Origin: Caulobacter sp. BP25 | Lineage (GTDB): Bacteria > Pseudomonadota > Alphaproteobacteria > Caulobacterales > Caulobacteraceae | Direction: 5' to 3' | Assembly (NCBI RefSeq): GCF_002737755.1 | Contig: NZ_PEGH01000004.1 | Coordinates: 1 to 64,000, forward strand | Length of the DNA: 64,000 nt | Shown: one piece after another, positions 44,923 to 55,073 of the stretch | Layout: each line of letters starts with the position of its first letter | Numbering within the stretch: position 1 is the stretch's first letter | Translations under genes and position numbers: made by a program | Notes under the pieces: generated by a model | Told to the model about the DNA's origin: nothing | Seen by the model: only the letters and a program-made list of their open reading frames with translations | Database searches by the model: none

Positions 44923-45248
44923 ATGCCCCTGCCCAGAAAGCCACGCCTCAAGCGCTCCACCGGCGGCACCCGCGCCAGCCGGCGTTTCATCCGAGACAAG
45001 GCTCGTCTGAAAGCCATGCTCATGGCCCGGTTCATCGCGCTTCACGACCAGATCGAACGACGCAAGCAATACACCTATCGCGGCGCGTACGGCGCGATCA
45101 GCTACTTCAAGCCCGGGGAGCCCATTCCGCCGGGCTACCAGAAGGTCGAGTACGACGAGGACGGCAACGAAACCCCGCCCTACGTCAAAGAAAAAGTCCC
45201 CGGCCTTGCGACCGAGGACTTCTCCTTGTTCTTCAGGGAACGAGAGCT

Positions 45249-45252
<4 letters not shown>
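44923..45252 (+). CDS. hypothetical basic protein, 109 aa
   Basis: The product starts MPLPRKPRLKRSTGGTRASR and is basic and soluble, with a conserved-looking acidic C-terminal half (GYQKVEYDEDGNETPPYVKE, EDFSLFF). GGGAGAG precedes the ATG at 44923; a GTG at 44908 would add five residues. The stop overlaps the convergent kdgK stop by four bases. I do not recognise the family. Codon use looks like that of real neighbouring genes. Confidence 0.65.
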
Positions 45253-46355
<1,103 letters not shown>

Positions 46356-46361
46356 TTGGTC

Positions 46362-47036
46362 TTAGGCCTTCCCACGAACCTTCTTGATCAGATCGACGGT
46401 CTCGCGGACCTTCTTGGAGATGCCCGCGTAGTCCTTGGCGTCCAGCAGCTCTTGCGTGATCAGCTTGGAGCCCATGCCGGCGGCGACGATGCCCGCGCCG
46501 AACCACTTCTTCACCGAGGCCTCGTCCGGATCGACGCCGCCCGTCGGCATGATGCGGGTCCAGGGCATCGGGCCCAGCACCGCCTTGACGAAATCGGGAC
46601 CGCCGACCGACGACCCCGGGAACACCTTGACGATCTCGCAGCCCAGCTCTTCGGCGTACGAGATTTCCGAGGCCGAGCCGCAGCCCGGCGAGTACGGGAT
46701 CTTGCGACGGTTGCAGACCTTGGCGACGTCGGCGTTCAGGATCGGGCCGACGACGAACTTGGCGCCGTTGGCGATGTAGATGCCGGCGGTGGGCGCATCG
46801 ACGATCGAGCCCACGCCCATGATCACGCGCGGATCGGCCTTATCGAAGTAGCGGGTGACTTCGTAGAAGACGTGGCTGGCGAAATCGCCGCGATTGGTGA
46901 ACTCGATGCAGGGCGCACCGCCGTCGGCGCAGGCCTGGATCACGTTCTTACAGACCTCGACGTCGGGGTGGTAGAACACCGGGATCACGCCCTGGTCCAT
47001 CAGAGCGGTCAGCACCGCCATACGGTCTTTCACCAT
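46362..47036 (-). CDS. kdgA: 2-keto-3-deoxy-6-phosphogluconate aldolase
   Basis: Splits KDPG into pyruvate and glyceraldehyde-3-phosphate, shared by hexuronate use and the Entner-Doudoroff route. The 224-aa class I aldolase has GVIPVFYHPDVEVCKNVIQA, ACADGGAPCIEFTNRGDFAS, FVVGPILNADVAKVCNRRKI (Schiff-base lysine expected nearby), SPGCGSASEI and RIMPTGGVDPDE. AAGGAG precedes the ATG at 47036. Two operator palindromes lie about 370-425 bases upstream. Confidence 0.92.
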   Translation of the reverse strand: MVKDRMAVLTALMDQGVIPVFYHPDVEVCKNVIQACADGGAPCIEFTNRGDFASHVFYEVTRYFDKADPRVIMGVGSIVDAPTAGIYIANGAKFVVGPILNADVAKVCNRRKIPYSPGCGSASEISYAEELGCEIVKVFPGSSVGGPDFVKAVLGPMPWTRIMPTGGVDPDEASVKKWFGAGIVAAGMGSKLITQELLDAKDYAGISKKVRETVDLIKKVRGKA

Positions 47037-47402
47037 CGTAAACTCCTTCCCGAAGGCTCGTTCTTGCGCGGCGCGCCGGAAAGACGACCGCGTGAGCAAA
47101 ATTTAGCCGATGCCGGCTCAGGGCGTTCCCTTAGACCGCGTTGGCCGCGCGCGCCATATCAGGCTTGCCGCAACGTCAAACTAAAGGAGGGCTCGCGGGG
47201 GCCAAGCCTTCGGGCTCGCCACGCGCGCGAAAGTCACTGGTCGTCGTTTCCTTCCCCGAACCTTCCATATCGCCTCCCCTCGCTCCGCTCCCGACGCAAA
47301 AGTGAGGGCGCCGGTATGACCCGACGCCCCGGAGTTTGCGCAGGAGCGAGCTCAAAGAGCCGCAAACGAGACGGACCGACCATGACGTCGAGCCGAAACG
47401 TA

Positions 47403-47416
47403 TGACACCGGTGTCA
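47403..47416. promoter_or_regulatory. hexuronate operator, perfect palindrome
   Basis: TGACACCGGTGTCA is a perfect 14-base palindrome with a central CG, the form expected for a LacI-family repressor. It matches the half-sites of the operators at 53795 and 55007. Confidence 0.8.
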
Positions 47417-47445
47417 CTCCAAGGAGGGGAACTGGCCAAGCCACT

Positions 47446-47460
47446 TCGCTACCGGTGTCA
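47446..47460. promoter_or_regulatory. second hexuronate operator upstream of kdgA
   Basis: TCGCTACCGGTGTCA keeps the half-site ACCGGTGTCA (47451-47460) of the palindrome 35 bases away; the other half is degenerate. Two sites could allow looping or cooperative binding. Confidence 0.6.
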
Positions 47461-47597
47461 TACTCAGATAAACAGAAAGCCGCGAGGAGCGCAAGCGGCG
47501 CAAGCATCGGTTTTGGCGATGAGCAACCGCTTGAAAACGAAAGACTTTGCAGGGGTGAAAGAACGACGATCGCGCCCGTCCTTCCCAGCCAAGGAAA

Positions 47598-50327
47598 TCA
47601 CCCCGTGTTGCGCAGGCCCGCCGCAATGCCGGCCACGGTCAGCTGGATCGCCAGACGCAGCTCCTCGTTCTGGTCCCCCGCGCGGCGGCGCGATAGCAGC
47701 TCAAGCTGCAGGTGGTTCAGCGGATCGACGACACGGCCCGCCAGAGTCACGGACTCGGCGAGATCGGGCTGGTTGTCGAGCAGGCTGGTCCCGCCGCGGA
47801 TTGCCAGGGCCAGCTCGGTCGCCCGCTCGTGTTCGCGCCGGATGGTTGCGAAGATTCGCTCGGCGTTGGCCTTGTCCGGCGACAGATCGACATACCGCGA
47901 GGCGATCGGCATGTGGCTCTGGGCGAGCGCCAGCTCCATGTTCGACAGCAGCGAGGCGAAGAAGTCGAAGCCGCCGGCCAGGTCGCGCAGCTGCTCGACC
48001 GACAGGCCGGCCCGGTCGACGCCCGCGGCGAAGCCGTACCAGCCCGGCAGCATGAACCGCGACTGCGACCAGCTGAACACCCACGGGATGGCCCGCAGGT
48101 CCTCGATCTTGCGGCTAGCGGTCCGGCTGGCCGGACGGCTGCCGATGTTGAGGCCGACGATCTCGCTGATCGGGGTGACCGACCAGAAGAAATCCTCAAA
48201 GGCCGGATCGTCGTACACCAGGGCGCGGAAGCCGTGGAACGAGGCCTCGGCCAGGGCGGTCATGGCCGCCTCGGTCTTGGGATCGGGCTTCACGACCGGA
48301 CGGTCGCTGGACATCAGCACGGCGGCGGCCAGGCCGTCGAGGTTGCGGCGGGCGGTGGGCTGGTCGCCAAAGCGGCGGGCGATCATCTCGCCCTGCTCGG
48401 TCATGCGGATACGGCCCTGCACGGTGCCGGCCGGCTGGGCCAGGACCGCCTCGGCGGCCGGTCCCCCGCCCCGTCCGACGCTGCCACCGCGGCCGTGGAA
48501 CAGCTGCAAACCGACGCCCATCCGGTCGGCCTCGCGCGCCAGGGCCGAGGCCCCGACCGCGACGCCGCGCCGGCTGGCGACATACCCGCCATCCTTATTG
48601 CTGTCGGAGTAGCCGAGCATGATCTCCTGCACCGGCCGGTCGCCCAGGATCGAGCGAGCCAGCGGCAGCTCCAGCCACTGGCGCAGAACGGCCGGACCGT
48701 TCTCGAGGTCGCCGATGGTCTCGAACAGCGGCGCGACCTTGACCGAGGCGCGCGGCGCCGCGCCGCCCCAGACCAGACCGACCTGCTTGAGCAAAACCAG
48801 CGGCTCAAGGATGTCGGACAGGGTCGCCGACTTCGAGATGATGTACGCCCCCAGGCACCCGTGGCCGTAATCGCGCACCGCCTTGGCGGCGGCGGTCATC
48901 GTGGCCAGCTCCCGAGTCGTCTCCTCGCTATAGGCCGTGAACGGCGAGACCAGCGGCCGCTGGTGCGACAACTCCTCGATCAGCAGCTTGCAGCGGGCGT
49001 CTTCGTCGAGCTTCAGGTAGCGAACACCAGAGCCGGCGCGCTCGTAGAGCTCGTGCACCGTGCGCTCGTGAACGTCGGCGTTCTGGCGCAGGTCCAGGCT
49101 CATCAGGTGGAAGCCGCAGGCCTTGGCGACCTCGACCAGGGTGCGCAGGGCCGAGCCCACGAGGCGCTCGCCGCCGTTGCGCTCCAGGCTGTCGATGATC
49201 ACCGACAGATCCGCGACGAAAGCGTCCGGATGGGCGTAGGGCTGGACGTCGGTGTCGCCGTTGGCGAAGGCGACAGGCTGGCCGGTCAACTTCTGCGACA
49301 CGGCCGTCAGGCGGTCGAAGATCAGCTCCAGCGCCAAGCGATAGGGCTCGTCCTGGCGGTGGATCGACGGGTCCTTGGCCTGGGCGGCCAGGGCCATCAG
49401 CTCCTCGGAGACCGGCGTATAGGCCGTCGAGACCGCCAGGTTCGACCACAGCTTACGCACCTCACCGGCGTACCAGTCGAGGATCACGCGGGACTGGCTG
49501 GCGAAGGCCAGCTTCAGGGTCTCGCCATTGACGCCCGGGTGGCCGTCGCGGTCGCCGCCCAACCACGAGCCCATCTTCAGCAGCGGCGCCAGATGACCGT
49601 GCTGGCCTATCTTGCCCGTCCAATCGCCATAGAGGTCGATGATCGCCGGCAGGATCGAGGTGCGGACGATCGAGAGCGCGTTGCGGATCTCGTCCTTCAC
49701 GGTGATCCGCTCTGGCCGGTAGAGGCGCGTGCGCCACATCAGGGCGATCTCGCGGAACAGGCCCTCGCGGATCTCGGCGTCCAGCTCCGGCGGCAGGTGA
49801 TGGCGGCGCAGCGCCATCAGGCGGGAGATTTCGGTCTCGCGGTCGACCATGCTGCGACGGCGCACCTCGGTCGGGTGCGCGGTCAGCACCGGCACGACGT
49901 TCATCGCCGCGAAGGTCTTGGCCAGCGCCTCGTCCGTCTTGCCCTGGCTCTTCAGCAGCTTGACCGCGTCGACCAGGGTGCGGGGGCGCTCGTCGCCCGG
50001 CTGGGCGTCGACCTCGGCATGGCGACGGCGGCCGGCGACGTCCTCGCCGATATTGGCCAGCAGCGAGTGACTGGCGAAGGCGCGAGCCAGGAACACGGCC
50101 TGGTCGGTCGAAAGATCGGAGAACAGGCGGTCCAGGACCGGCGCGTCGCCGTTGGCGACATCTTCGTGAGAAGCGACCTTGCGCGCTCGGGCCACCAGGG
50201 CGGCGGCCTCCTCGCCTTCCAGATAGGCGATCGCCTCGGCCAAGAGATCGCTCAGCAGATGAGCGTTCTTGCGAACGTGTTGGCTGGTGGGACGATCGAC
50301 GTCGATCGACAGGGCCGGGTTGCGCAT
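47598..50327 (-). CDS. ppc: phosphoenolpyruvate carboxylase
   Basis: Converts PEP and bicarbonate to oxaloacetate, refilling the TCA cycle. The 909-aa protein has the active-site VLTAHPTEVRRRSM (His151), GSWLGGDRDGHPGV, LGYSDSNKDGGY, LFHGRGGSVGRGGGP (near residue 611) and the C-terminal GLRNTG, all of the complete enzyme. It sits between kdgA and kduD on the same strand. A LacI-type palindrome lies 129 bases upstream of its start, which hints at sugar-linked control. Confidence 0.96.
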   Translation of the reverse strand: MRNPALSIDVDRPTSQHVRKNAHLLSDLLAEAIAYLEGEEAAALVARARKVASHEDVANGDAPVLDRLFSDLSTDQAVFLARAFASHSLLANIGEDVAGRRRHAEVDAQPGDERPRTLVDAVKLLKSQGKTDEALAKTFAAMNVVPVLTAHPTEVRRRSMVDRETEISRLMALRRHHLPPELDAEIREGLFREIALMWRTRLYRPERITVKDEIRNALSIVRTSILPAIIDLYGDWTGKIGQHGHLAPLLKMGSWLGGDRDGHPGVNGETLKLAFASQSRVILDWYAGEVRKLWSNLAVSTAYTPVSEELMALAAQAKDPSIHRQDEPYRLALELIFDRLTAVSQKLTGQPVAFANGDTDVQPYAHPDAFVADLSVIIDSLERNGGERLVGSALRTLVEVAKACGFHLMSLDLRQNADVHERTVHELYERAGSGVRYLKLDEDARCKLLIEELSHQRPLVSPFTAYSEETTRELATMTAAAKAVRDYGHGCLGAYIISKSATLSDILEPLVLLKQVGLVWGGAAPRASVKVAPLFETIGDLENGPAVLRQWLELPLARSILGDRPVQEIMLGYSDSNKDGGYVASRRGVAVGASALAREADRMGVGLQLFHGRGGSVGRGGGPAAEAVLAQPAGTVQGRIRMTEQGEMIARRFGDQPTARRNLDGLAAAVLMSSDRPVVKPDPKTEAAMTALAEASFHGFRALVYDDPAFEDFFWSVTPISEIVGLNIGSRPASRTASRKIEDLRAIPWVFSWSQSRFMLPGWYGFAAGVDRAGLSVEQLRDLAGGFDFFASLLSNMELALAQSHMPIASRYVDLSPDKANAERIFATIRREHERATELALAIRGGTSLLDNQPDLAESVTLAGRVVDPLNHLQLELLSRRRAGDQNEELRLAIQLTVAGIAAGLRNTG

Positions 50328-50455
50328 GCGCGGACTCCGAGGACCCCCAGCGATGGGATCCTATGCAGGCAAGAGGTTCGAGGGCGCGTCACGACGGGGA
50401 GGCCTGACGCAAGGGCGCCCTCTAGCCTTGTTCACCAGGCGAGAAAACCCGCTCA

Positions 50456-50481
50456 GCACAATGGTTGCGCTACCATTGTGC
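50456..50481. promoter_or_regulatory. LacI-type palindrome upstream of ppc
   Basis: Arms GCACAATGGT (50456-50465) and ACCATTGTGC (50472-50481) flank TGCGCT, giving a nearly perfect 26-base dyad with a central CG. The core differs from the ACCGGT hexuronate operators, so a different LacI-family protein probably binds. It lies after the kduD stop and 129 bases before ppc. Confidence 0.65.
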
Positions 50482-50501
50482 ATTTGCGTGTTTTTATTTC
50501 G

Positions 50502-51257
50502 TCAGCGGGCCAACCAGCCACCATCCACGGGCAGAGTAATCCCCTGGACGTAGTCCGAGGCCGACGAGGCCAGGAACACGGCCGCGCCGCCGATGTCCTC
50601 CGGACGTCCCCAGCGGGCTGCCGGGATACGCGCCAGGATGGCGGCGTTGCGGTCTTGATCGGCGCGAAGGGCTTCGGTGTTATTCGTATCGAAATAGCCC
50701 GGTGCGATGGCGTTGACGTTGATCCCCTTGGTCGCCCACTCGTTGGCCAGGATCTTGGTCAGGCCCGCCAGGCCCGATTTGGCGGCCGTGTAGGACGGCA
50801 CCCGGATGCCGCCCTGGAACGAGAGCAAGGACGCGATGTTGATCACCTTGCCGCCACCCTGCTTCAGGGCCTGCTTGGCGAAGGCCTGGGTCAGGAAAAA
50901 GACGACCTTGAGGTTGGTGTCCATCACCGCGTCCCAGTCGGCTTCGCTGAACTCGATCGAGTCCGCGCGACGGATGATGCCGGCGTTATTGACCAGGATG
51001 TCGGCCTTGCCGAACGCGGCGACAGTCTCGTCGACCACGCGCTGGACGGGCTCGATCGAGCCGAAGTCGGCCTTGATCGACAGGAACTTGCGGCCGAGAG
51101 CCTCAACGGCCTTCTGGGTTTCGGTCGGCTCGCTGCGGCCCGCAGCGGCGATGTCCGCGCCGGCGGCGGCGAGCGCGATGGCGATCCCCTGCCCGATCCC
51201 GGTGTTGGCGCCGGTGACGAGCGCGACCTTGCCTTCGAGGCTGAACGGATTGGCCAT
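50502..51257 (-). CDS. kduD: 2-deoxy-D-gluconate 3-dehydrogenase (SDR)
   Basis: A 251-aa short-chain dehydrogenase. NAD-binding ALVTGANTGIGQGIAIALAA, NNAGIIRR, catalytic Ser in NIASLLSFQGG and the YTAAKSGLAGLTKILANEWA Tyr-x3-Lys motif are present, with PVDGGWLAR at the end, typical of KduD. It reduces 2,5-diketo-3-deoxygluconate to 2-keto-3-deoxygluconate in the unsaturated-uronate branch. It lies downstream of kduI with a repeat element between. Confidence 0.9.
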   Translation of the reverse strand: MANPFSLEGKVALVTGANTGIGQGIAIALAAAGADIAAAGRSEPTETQKAVEALGRKFLSIKADFGSIEPVQRVVDETVAAFGKADILVNNAGIIRRADSIEFSEADWDAVMDTNLKVVFFLTQAFAKQALKQGGGKVINIASLLSFQGGIRVPSYTAAKSGLAGLTKILANEWATKGINVNAIAPGYFDTNNTEALRADQDRNAAILARIPAARWGRPEDIGGAAVFLASSASDYVQGITLPVDGGWLAR

Positions 51258-51279
51258 GGTGAGAAGCTTCCCTTAGAGA

Positions 51280-51379
51280 TTGTCATCCCGGACGCCCCGA
51301 AGGGTCGATCCGAGACCACCGGAAGCGCGAGCGCCTTGGGCGGTCCCGGGTCTACGCCACGCTTCGCCCGGGATGACAA
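51280..51379. repeat. inverted-repeat element inside the kdu operon
   Basis: Perfect 12-base ends TTGTCATCCCGG (51280-51291) and CCGGGATGACAA (51368-51379) enclose about 76 bases of GC-rich, partly palindromic sequence. It is the size and shape of a miniature inverted-repeat element and sits between kduI and kduD. Confidence 0.85.
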
Positions 51380-51404
51380 GCGAAGCGCGCGTGAGCTTTC
51401 GGCC

Positions 51405-52247
51405 CTACTTCAGCTGGCAGATGTCCAGCACATTCATGTCGGTGTAGTCGAGGTTCTCGCCGCCCATCGCCCAGATGAAAGTGTAGTTGGCGGTACCCGA
51501 GCCCATGTGGATCGACCACGGCGGGCTCATCACGGCTTCTTCGTTGGCGATCACGATGTGACGCATCTCGTCCGGCTCGCCCATGTAGTGGAAGACCCGG
51601 TCGTTCTCGCCCAGGCCGAAGTAGAAATAGGCTTCCGACCGGCGGTCGTGCAGGTGGGGCGGCATGGTGTTCCAGACGCTGCCCGGCTTCAGCACCGTCA
51701 TGCCCAGCAGCAGCTGGGCCGACTTGCAGGTGGTCGGCACGATGTACTGATAGATCGTGCGCTCGTTGGAGGTCTCCAGCGCGCCGCGCTCAAGAGCGAC
51801 GGCGTTCGCGAAGGCCAGCTTCTTGGTTTCGAACGCGGCGTGGGCCGGCAGGCTGACCAGGTAGAAGCGCGCAGCTTCGCCGTTCAGACCTTCAAAGGTG
51901 ACTTCCTTGGCGCCCATGGTGACGTAAAGGCCATCGCGCGGCACGATCTCATAGGCGACACCGTCGACGGTGATCTTGCCGGTGGTCTCGCCAACATTGA
52001 TCACGCCCAGCTCGCGGCGCTCCAGAAAAGGGTGGCCAGCGGCCGAGGCGGGTTCGGTCTGGTCGGGCAGCTTGATCGGGCTGGTGGCCACGACGCCGCC
52101 GACGACGAAACGTTCGGCGTGGTTGTAGGTCAGAACGATCTGGCCGTCCTGGAACAGGTCCTGCATCAGATAGCGGTCGCGCAGGTCGTCGTTGCTGACC
52201 GCGAACATCATGTCCGGATGGGTGGCGTGATAGGTCTTGGCGAACAT
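51405..52247 (-). CDS. kduI: 5-keto-4-deoxyuronate isomerase
   Basis: A 280-aa cupin-fold metal isomerase: 5-keto-4-deoxyuronate to 2,5-diketo-3-deoxygluconate, from unsaturated uronates of pectin or other polyuronides. The His/Glu ligand region is [18 protein letters not shown], and [19 protein letters not shown] and [19 protein letters not shown] are typical. CCGGAG precedes the ATG. It lies 24 bases downstream of uxaC and is likely co-transcribed. Confidence 0.94.
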   Translation of the reverse strand: MFAKTYHATHPDMMFAVSNDDLRDRYLMQDLFQDGQIVLTYNHAERFVVGGVVATSPIKLPDQTEPASAAGHPFLERRELGVINVGETTGKITVDGVAYEIVPRDGLYVTMGAKEVTFEGLNGEAARFYLVSLPAHAAFETKKLAFANAVALERGALETSNERTIYQYIVPTTCKSAQLLLGMTVLKPGSVWNTMPPHLHDRRSEAYFYFGLGENDRVFHYMGEPDEMRHIVIANEEAVMSPPWSIHMGSGTANYTFIWAMGGENLDYTDMNVLDICQLK

Positions 52248-52271
52248 CGGGAAGTCTCCGGAAGAGCGTTC

Positions 52272-53735
52272 TTATTCGGCAGCGGCGCGCAGCGCGGCCG
52301 GGCGAGCCCAGTCCGGACGCTGATCAAGCTTGTAGGCCTTCTTAGGCAGGTTGTACGTCAGATCGACGATCAGCTCCTCGGCCTCGACAAGATCCATGCG
52401 GTGCTCGGCGACCATGCGGGCCAGGAAGGTGCTGTCGACGCGGCGGGCCACATCGTGGCGGGCCGGGATCGACAGGAAGGCGCGGGTGTCGTCGTTGAAG
52501 CCGACGGTGTTGTAGAAGCCAGCGGTCTCGGTGACTTGCTCGCGGAAGCGCATCATGCCTTCCGGGCTGTCGTGGAACCACCAGGACGGGCCGAGCTTCA
52601 GCACCGGATAGTGCCCAGCCAGCGGGGCCAGTTCGCGGCTGTAGGTCGTCTCATCCAGCGTGAACAGGATGATCGACAGGCGCGGATCATTGCCCAGACG
52701 GGTCAGCAGCGGCTTGAGCGCGTCCACGTACTCGGTGCGCATCGGGATGTCGGCGCCCTTGTCGCGGCCGTGCGAGTTCAGAAGGCCGACATTGTGGTTG
52801 CGGTGCGAGCCGGGGTGGATCTGCATGACCAGCCCGTCGTCCAGGCTCATCTTGGCCATCTCAGTCAGCATCTGGGCCCGGAACAGCTCGGCCTTTTCCG
52901 GCGTGACATTGCCCTTCACCAGGTCGGCGAACAGGGCTTCGGCCTCGATCTCACTGAGGTCGGCCGTGGCCGCCGTCGGGTGACCATGGTCGGACGAGGT
53001 CGCGCCGGCCTCGATGAAGGCCTGGCGGCGCAGGCGGTGCGCCTCAAGATAGGACTTCCAGCTGTAGACGTCCTTGCCGGACACTTCCGCGAAGCGCTCG
53101 AAGGCGCGCGGGCTGCGCTCGTCCTCGAAGTCGATGACCGCGTCCGGACGATAGGCGGTGATGACGTGGCCGCCCCACCCGCTCTCGCGGATCGCCTTGT
53201 GGTGATCAAGGCTCTCGTGCGGCCCCTCGGTGGTGGCGAGGGTCTCGATGTTGAAACGGTCGAACAGGGCGCGCGGACGATAGGCGTCGGTCGCCAGGGC
53301 CTCGGTGATGCGGTCGTAATAGGCGTCCGAGTTCGAGGCTTCGAGGAACTCAGTGAAGCCGAACACCTGGCTGAACACATGGTTCAACCACACCCACGAG
53401 GGCGTCCCGCGGAAGAGGTGGAAGTTCGACGCGAACAAGCGCCAGGCCTCGCGCGGATCGGTGGCGGGGATGCCAGCCTTGGAGCGCACCTTCAGGGCAT
53501 CGAGGCTGATCCCCTGACTGTAGAGCATGCGGAAAAGATAATGGTCCGGGGCCAGCAGAAGATCGGTGGCGTCCTGGAAAGGCGCGTTGGTCGCGAACCA
53601 GCTGGGATCGGTGTGGCCGTGCGGGCTGATGATCGGCAGGTCCTTGACCATGCCGTAAAGACCGCGCGCGTAGGACCGGGTGGCGGGATCGGCCGGAAAC
53701 AGCCGATCGTCATGGAAATTCAGAGGCCTGGGCAT
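52272..53735 (-). CDS. uxaC: glucuronate/galacturonate isomerase
   Basis: Isomerises glucuronate to fructuronate and galacturonate to tagaturonate. The 487-aa amidohydrolase-fold protein has ISPHGHTDPSWFATNAPFQD, PSWVWLNHVFSQVFGFTEF, DDGLVMQIHPGSHRNHN and WWFHDSPEGMMRFREQ, all standard for UxaC. AGGGAGC precedes the ATG. It is the first gene of uxaC-kduI-kduD; the operator at 53795 lies 60 bases upstream. Confidence 0.95.
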   Translation of the reverse strand: MPRPLNFHDDRLFPADPATRSYARGLYGMVKDLPIISPHGHTDPSWFATNAPFQDATDLLLAPDHYLFRMLYSQGISLDALKVRSKAGIPATDPREAWRLFASNFHLFRGTPSWVWLNHVFSQVFGFTEFLEASNSDAYYDRITEALATDAYRPRALFDRFNIETLATTEGPHESLDHHKAIRESGWGGHVITAYRPDAVIDFEDERSPRAFERFAEVSGKDVYSWKSYLEAHRLRRQAFIEAGATSSDHGHPTAATADLSEIEAEALFADLVKGNVTPEKAELFRAQMLTEMAKMSLDDGLVMQIHPGSHRNHNVGLLNSHGRDKGADIPMRTEYVDALKPLLTRLGNDPRLSIILFTLDETTYSRELAPLAGHYPVLKLGPSWWFHDSPEGMMRFREQVTETAGFYNTVGFNDDTRAFLSIPARHDVARRVDSTFLARMVAEHRMDLVEAEELIVDLTYNLPKKAYKLDQRPDWARPAALRAAAE

Positions 53736-53794
53736 GGCTTAATGTCTGCTCCCTGTCTCACCGGCGACTTCGCGACGGGTCGCTTGGGCCCGCT

Positions 53795-53809
53795 TGGTAA
53801 CCGGTGTCA
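53795..53809. promoter_or_regulatory. hexuronate operator before uxaC
   Basis: TGGTAACCGGTGTCA is the exact reverse complement of the operator at 55007-55021. It lies between the lacI stop and the uxaC start. Confidence 0.85.
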
Positions 53810-53840
53810 TGTCCCTATGCAAGCCGAAGAGGGCCGAGGT

Positions 53841-54914
53841 TTACGCCGGCGCCGGACCGGACGACTCGCGGACCACAAGGCTCGGCTCCGTCGTCGTCAG
53901 ATCGCGAGGCTCCGCGCGTTCGACGCCAATCAGCTTTTCAGCGGCCATCCGGCCGATCGCGCGCGTCGGCGTACGCACGGTGGTCAGCGGCGGCCACACG
54001 GCCTGGGCGATCTGGAAGTCGTCGAAACCGACGACGGTCACATCCTGCGGCACCGAAAGCCCCGCCTTGCGCGCCGACTGCAGCACGCCCGCGGCCATCT
54101 CGTCATTGCCGCAGAAGATCGCGGTGGGACGCGGCTCGCGGGCCAAAAGGACGTCGCCGCAGGCCACGCCGGACTCGAAAGTGTATCCACCCTGGACGAT
54201 ATCCTCCGGCGTCAATTTCAAGCCGGCCTCGGCCAGGGCGTCCTCGAATCCCCCTCGCCGCTCGTGCGACGAGCGGAACGTCGCGGGCCCCGAGACAAAG
54301 GCGATCTTGCGGTGCCCAAGCGCCAGGATGTGCTGGGCCGCTTGCGCCCCGCCCAGACGGTCGTGACCCACGATCATGTGCTCGGGTTTGTCCAGTTCAA
54401 CGGAGGCGATGCGGATATAGGCGCAGCCGATCTCGTTCAGCAGCTTGGCCACGCGATCGTCTTCCGACACCGAGGGCGGCAGCACGACGCCAAACAGCTT
54501 CTGCCGCTCCACGAAGGCGCGGATATCGGCCAGGAAGGTCGGGCTGGAGCGATCGCAGGGGTGAACCACCAGCTCGAAACCCGAGCCCCGCAGGCCGTCC
54601 AGAAGGCCCAGCTGCATGTTCACGACGTACTGAGGGTTGGGGTTGTCGTAAATCATGCCGATCAGGAACGACCGACGGAACGCCAAGCCTCGCGCTTGGG
54701 GATCGGGCGCGTAGCCCCACTCGGCGATAACCGCCTCGATGCGCTCGCGGGTTTCGTCACGCACGAACGGAGACTGGTTGATGACCCGCGAAACAGTCTT
54801 CTTCGAAACCCCGGCCAGTCGCGCGATATCATTGATCGTCGCCCGACGTCGCCCCCCCTCGACGCCGATGTCATTCTCGTCGGAACTCGAGGTAGATTTA
54901 TTCGAAGCGGTCAC
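53841..54914 (-). CDS. LacI-family regulator of the hexuronate genes
   Basis: A 357-aa LacI/GalR-type repressor. The HTH is at residues 25-47 (INDIARLAGVSKKTVSRVIN), followed by the sugar-binding domain (FLIGMIYDNPNPQYVV, FCGNDEMAAGVLQSARK, TVVGFDDFQIAQAVWPPLTT). GTG start at 54914. It is flanked by two identical operators (53795 and 55007), one upstream of uxaC and one shared by lacI and uxaA. The likely inducer is a hexuronate or pathway intermediate. About 24 acidic residues precede the HTH. Confidence 0.9.
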   Translation of the reverse strand: MTASNKSTSSSDENDIGVEGGRRRATINDIARLAGVSKKTVSRVINQSPFVRDETRERIEAVIAEWGYAPDPQARGLAFRRSFLIGMIYDNPNPQYVVNMQLGLLDGLRGSGFELVVHPCDRSSPTFLADIRAFVERQKLFGVVLPPSVSEDDRVAKLLNEIGCAYIRIASVELDKPEHMIVGHDRLGGAQAAQHILALGHRKIAFVSGPATFRSSHERRGGFEDALAEAGLKLTPEDIVQGGYTFESGVACGDVLLAREPRPTAIFCGNDEMAAGVLQSARKAGLSVPQDVTVVGFDDFQIAQAVWPPLTTVRTPTRAIGRMAAEKLIGVERAEPRDLTTTEPSLVVRESSGPAPA

Positions 54915-55006
54915 GGCGTTTCCAACGGCTTTGTTTGTTTTATTTTGTCATACTCTAGCGACGCGGTGATCGCCACCTACGACGAAACGCCAGCTTGCCG
55001 CCAATC

Positions 55007-55021
55007 TGACACCGGTTACCA
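55007..55021. promoter_or_regulatory. hexuronate operator between lacI and uxaA
   Basis: TGACACCGGTTACCA is the exact reverse complement of the 53795 site. It lies 93 bases upstream of lacI and 53 bases upstream of uxaA, so it can control both divergent genes. Confidence 0.85.
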
Positions 55022-55073
55022 TGTCACCGATCTCATCTTTTGGCGATCCCTGCCCAAAACGCGACACTTCACC

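Larger units (their letters stand above)
47037..47597. other. 560-bp intergenic control region between kdgA and ppc
   Basis: No gene is convincing here. The region contains a GC-rich repeat-like part (47180-47340) and two hexuronate operators at 47403-47416 and 47446-47460. It probably carries the kdgA-kdgK promoter, giving a leader of up to about 350 bases, and the end of ppc. Confidence 0.6.

Noticed and set aside
47176..47439. Small minus-strand gene between kdgA and ppc
   Set aside because: It overlaps an operator palindrome, is low-complexity and has no convincing start.
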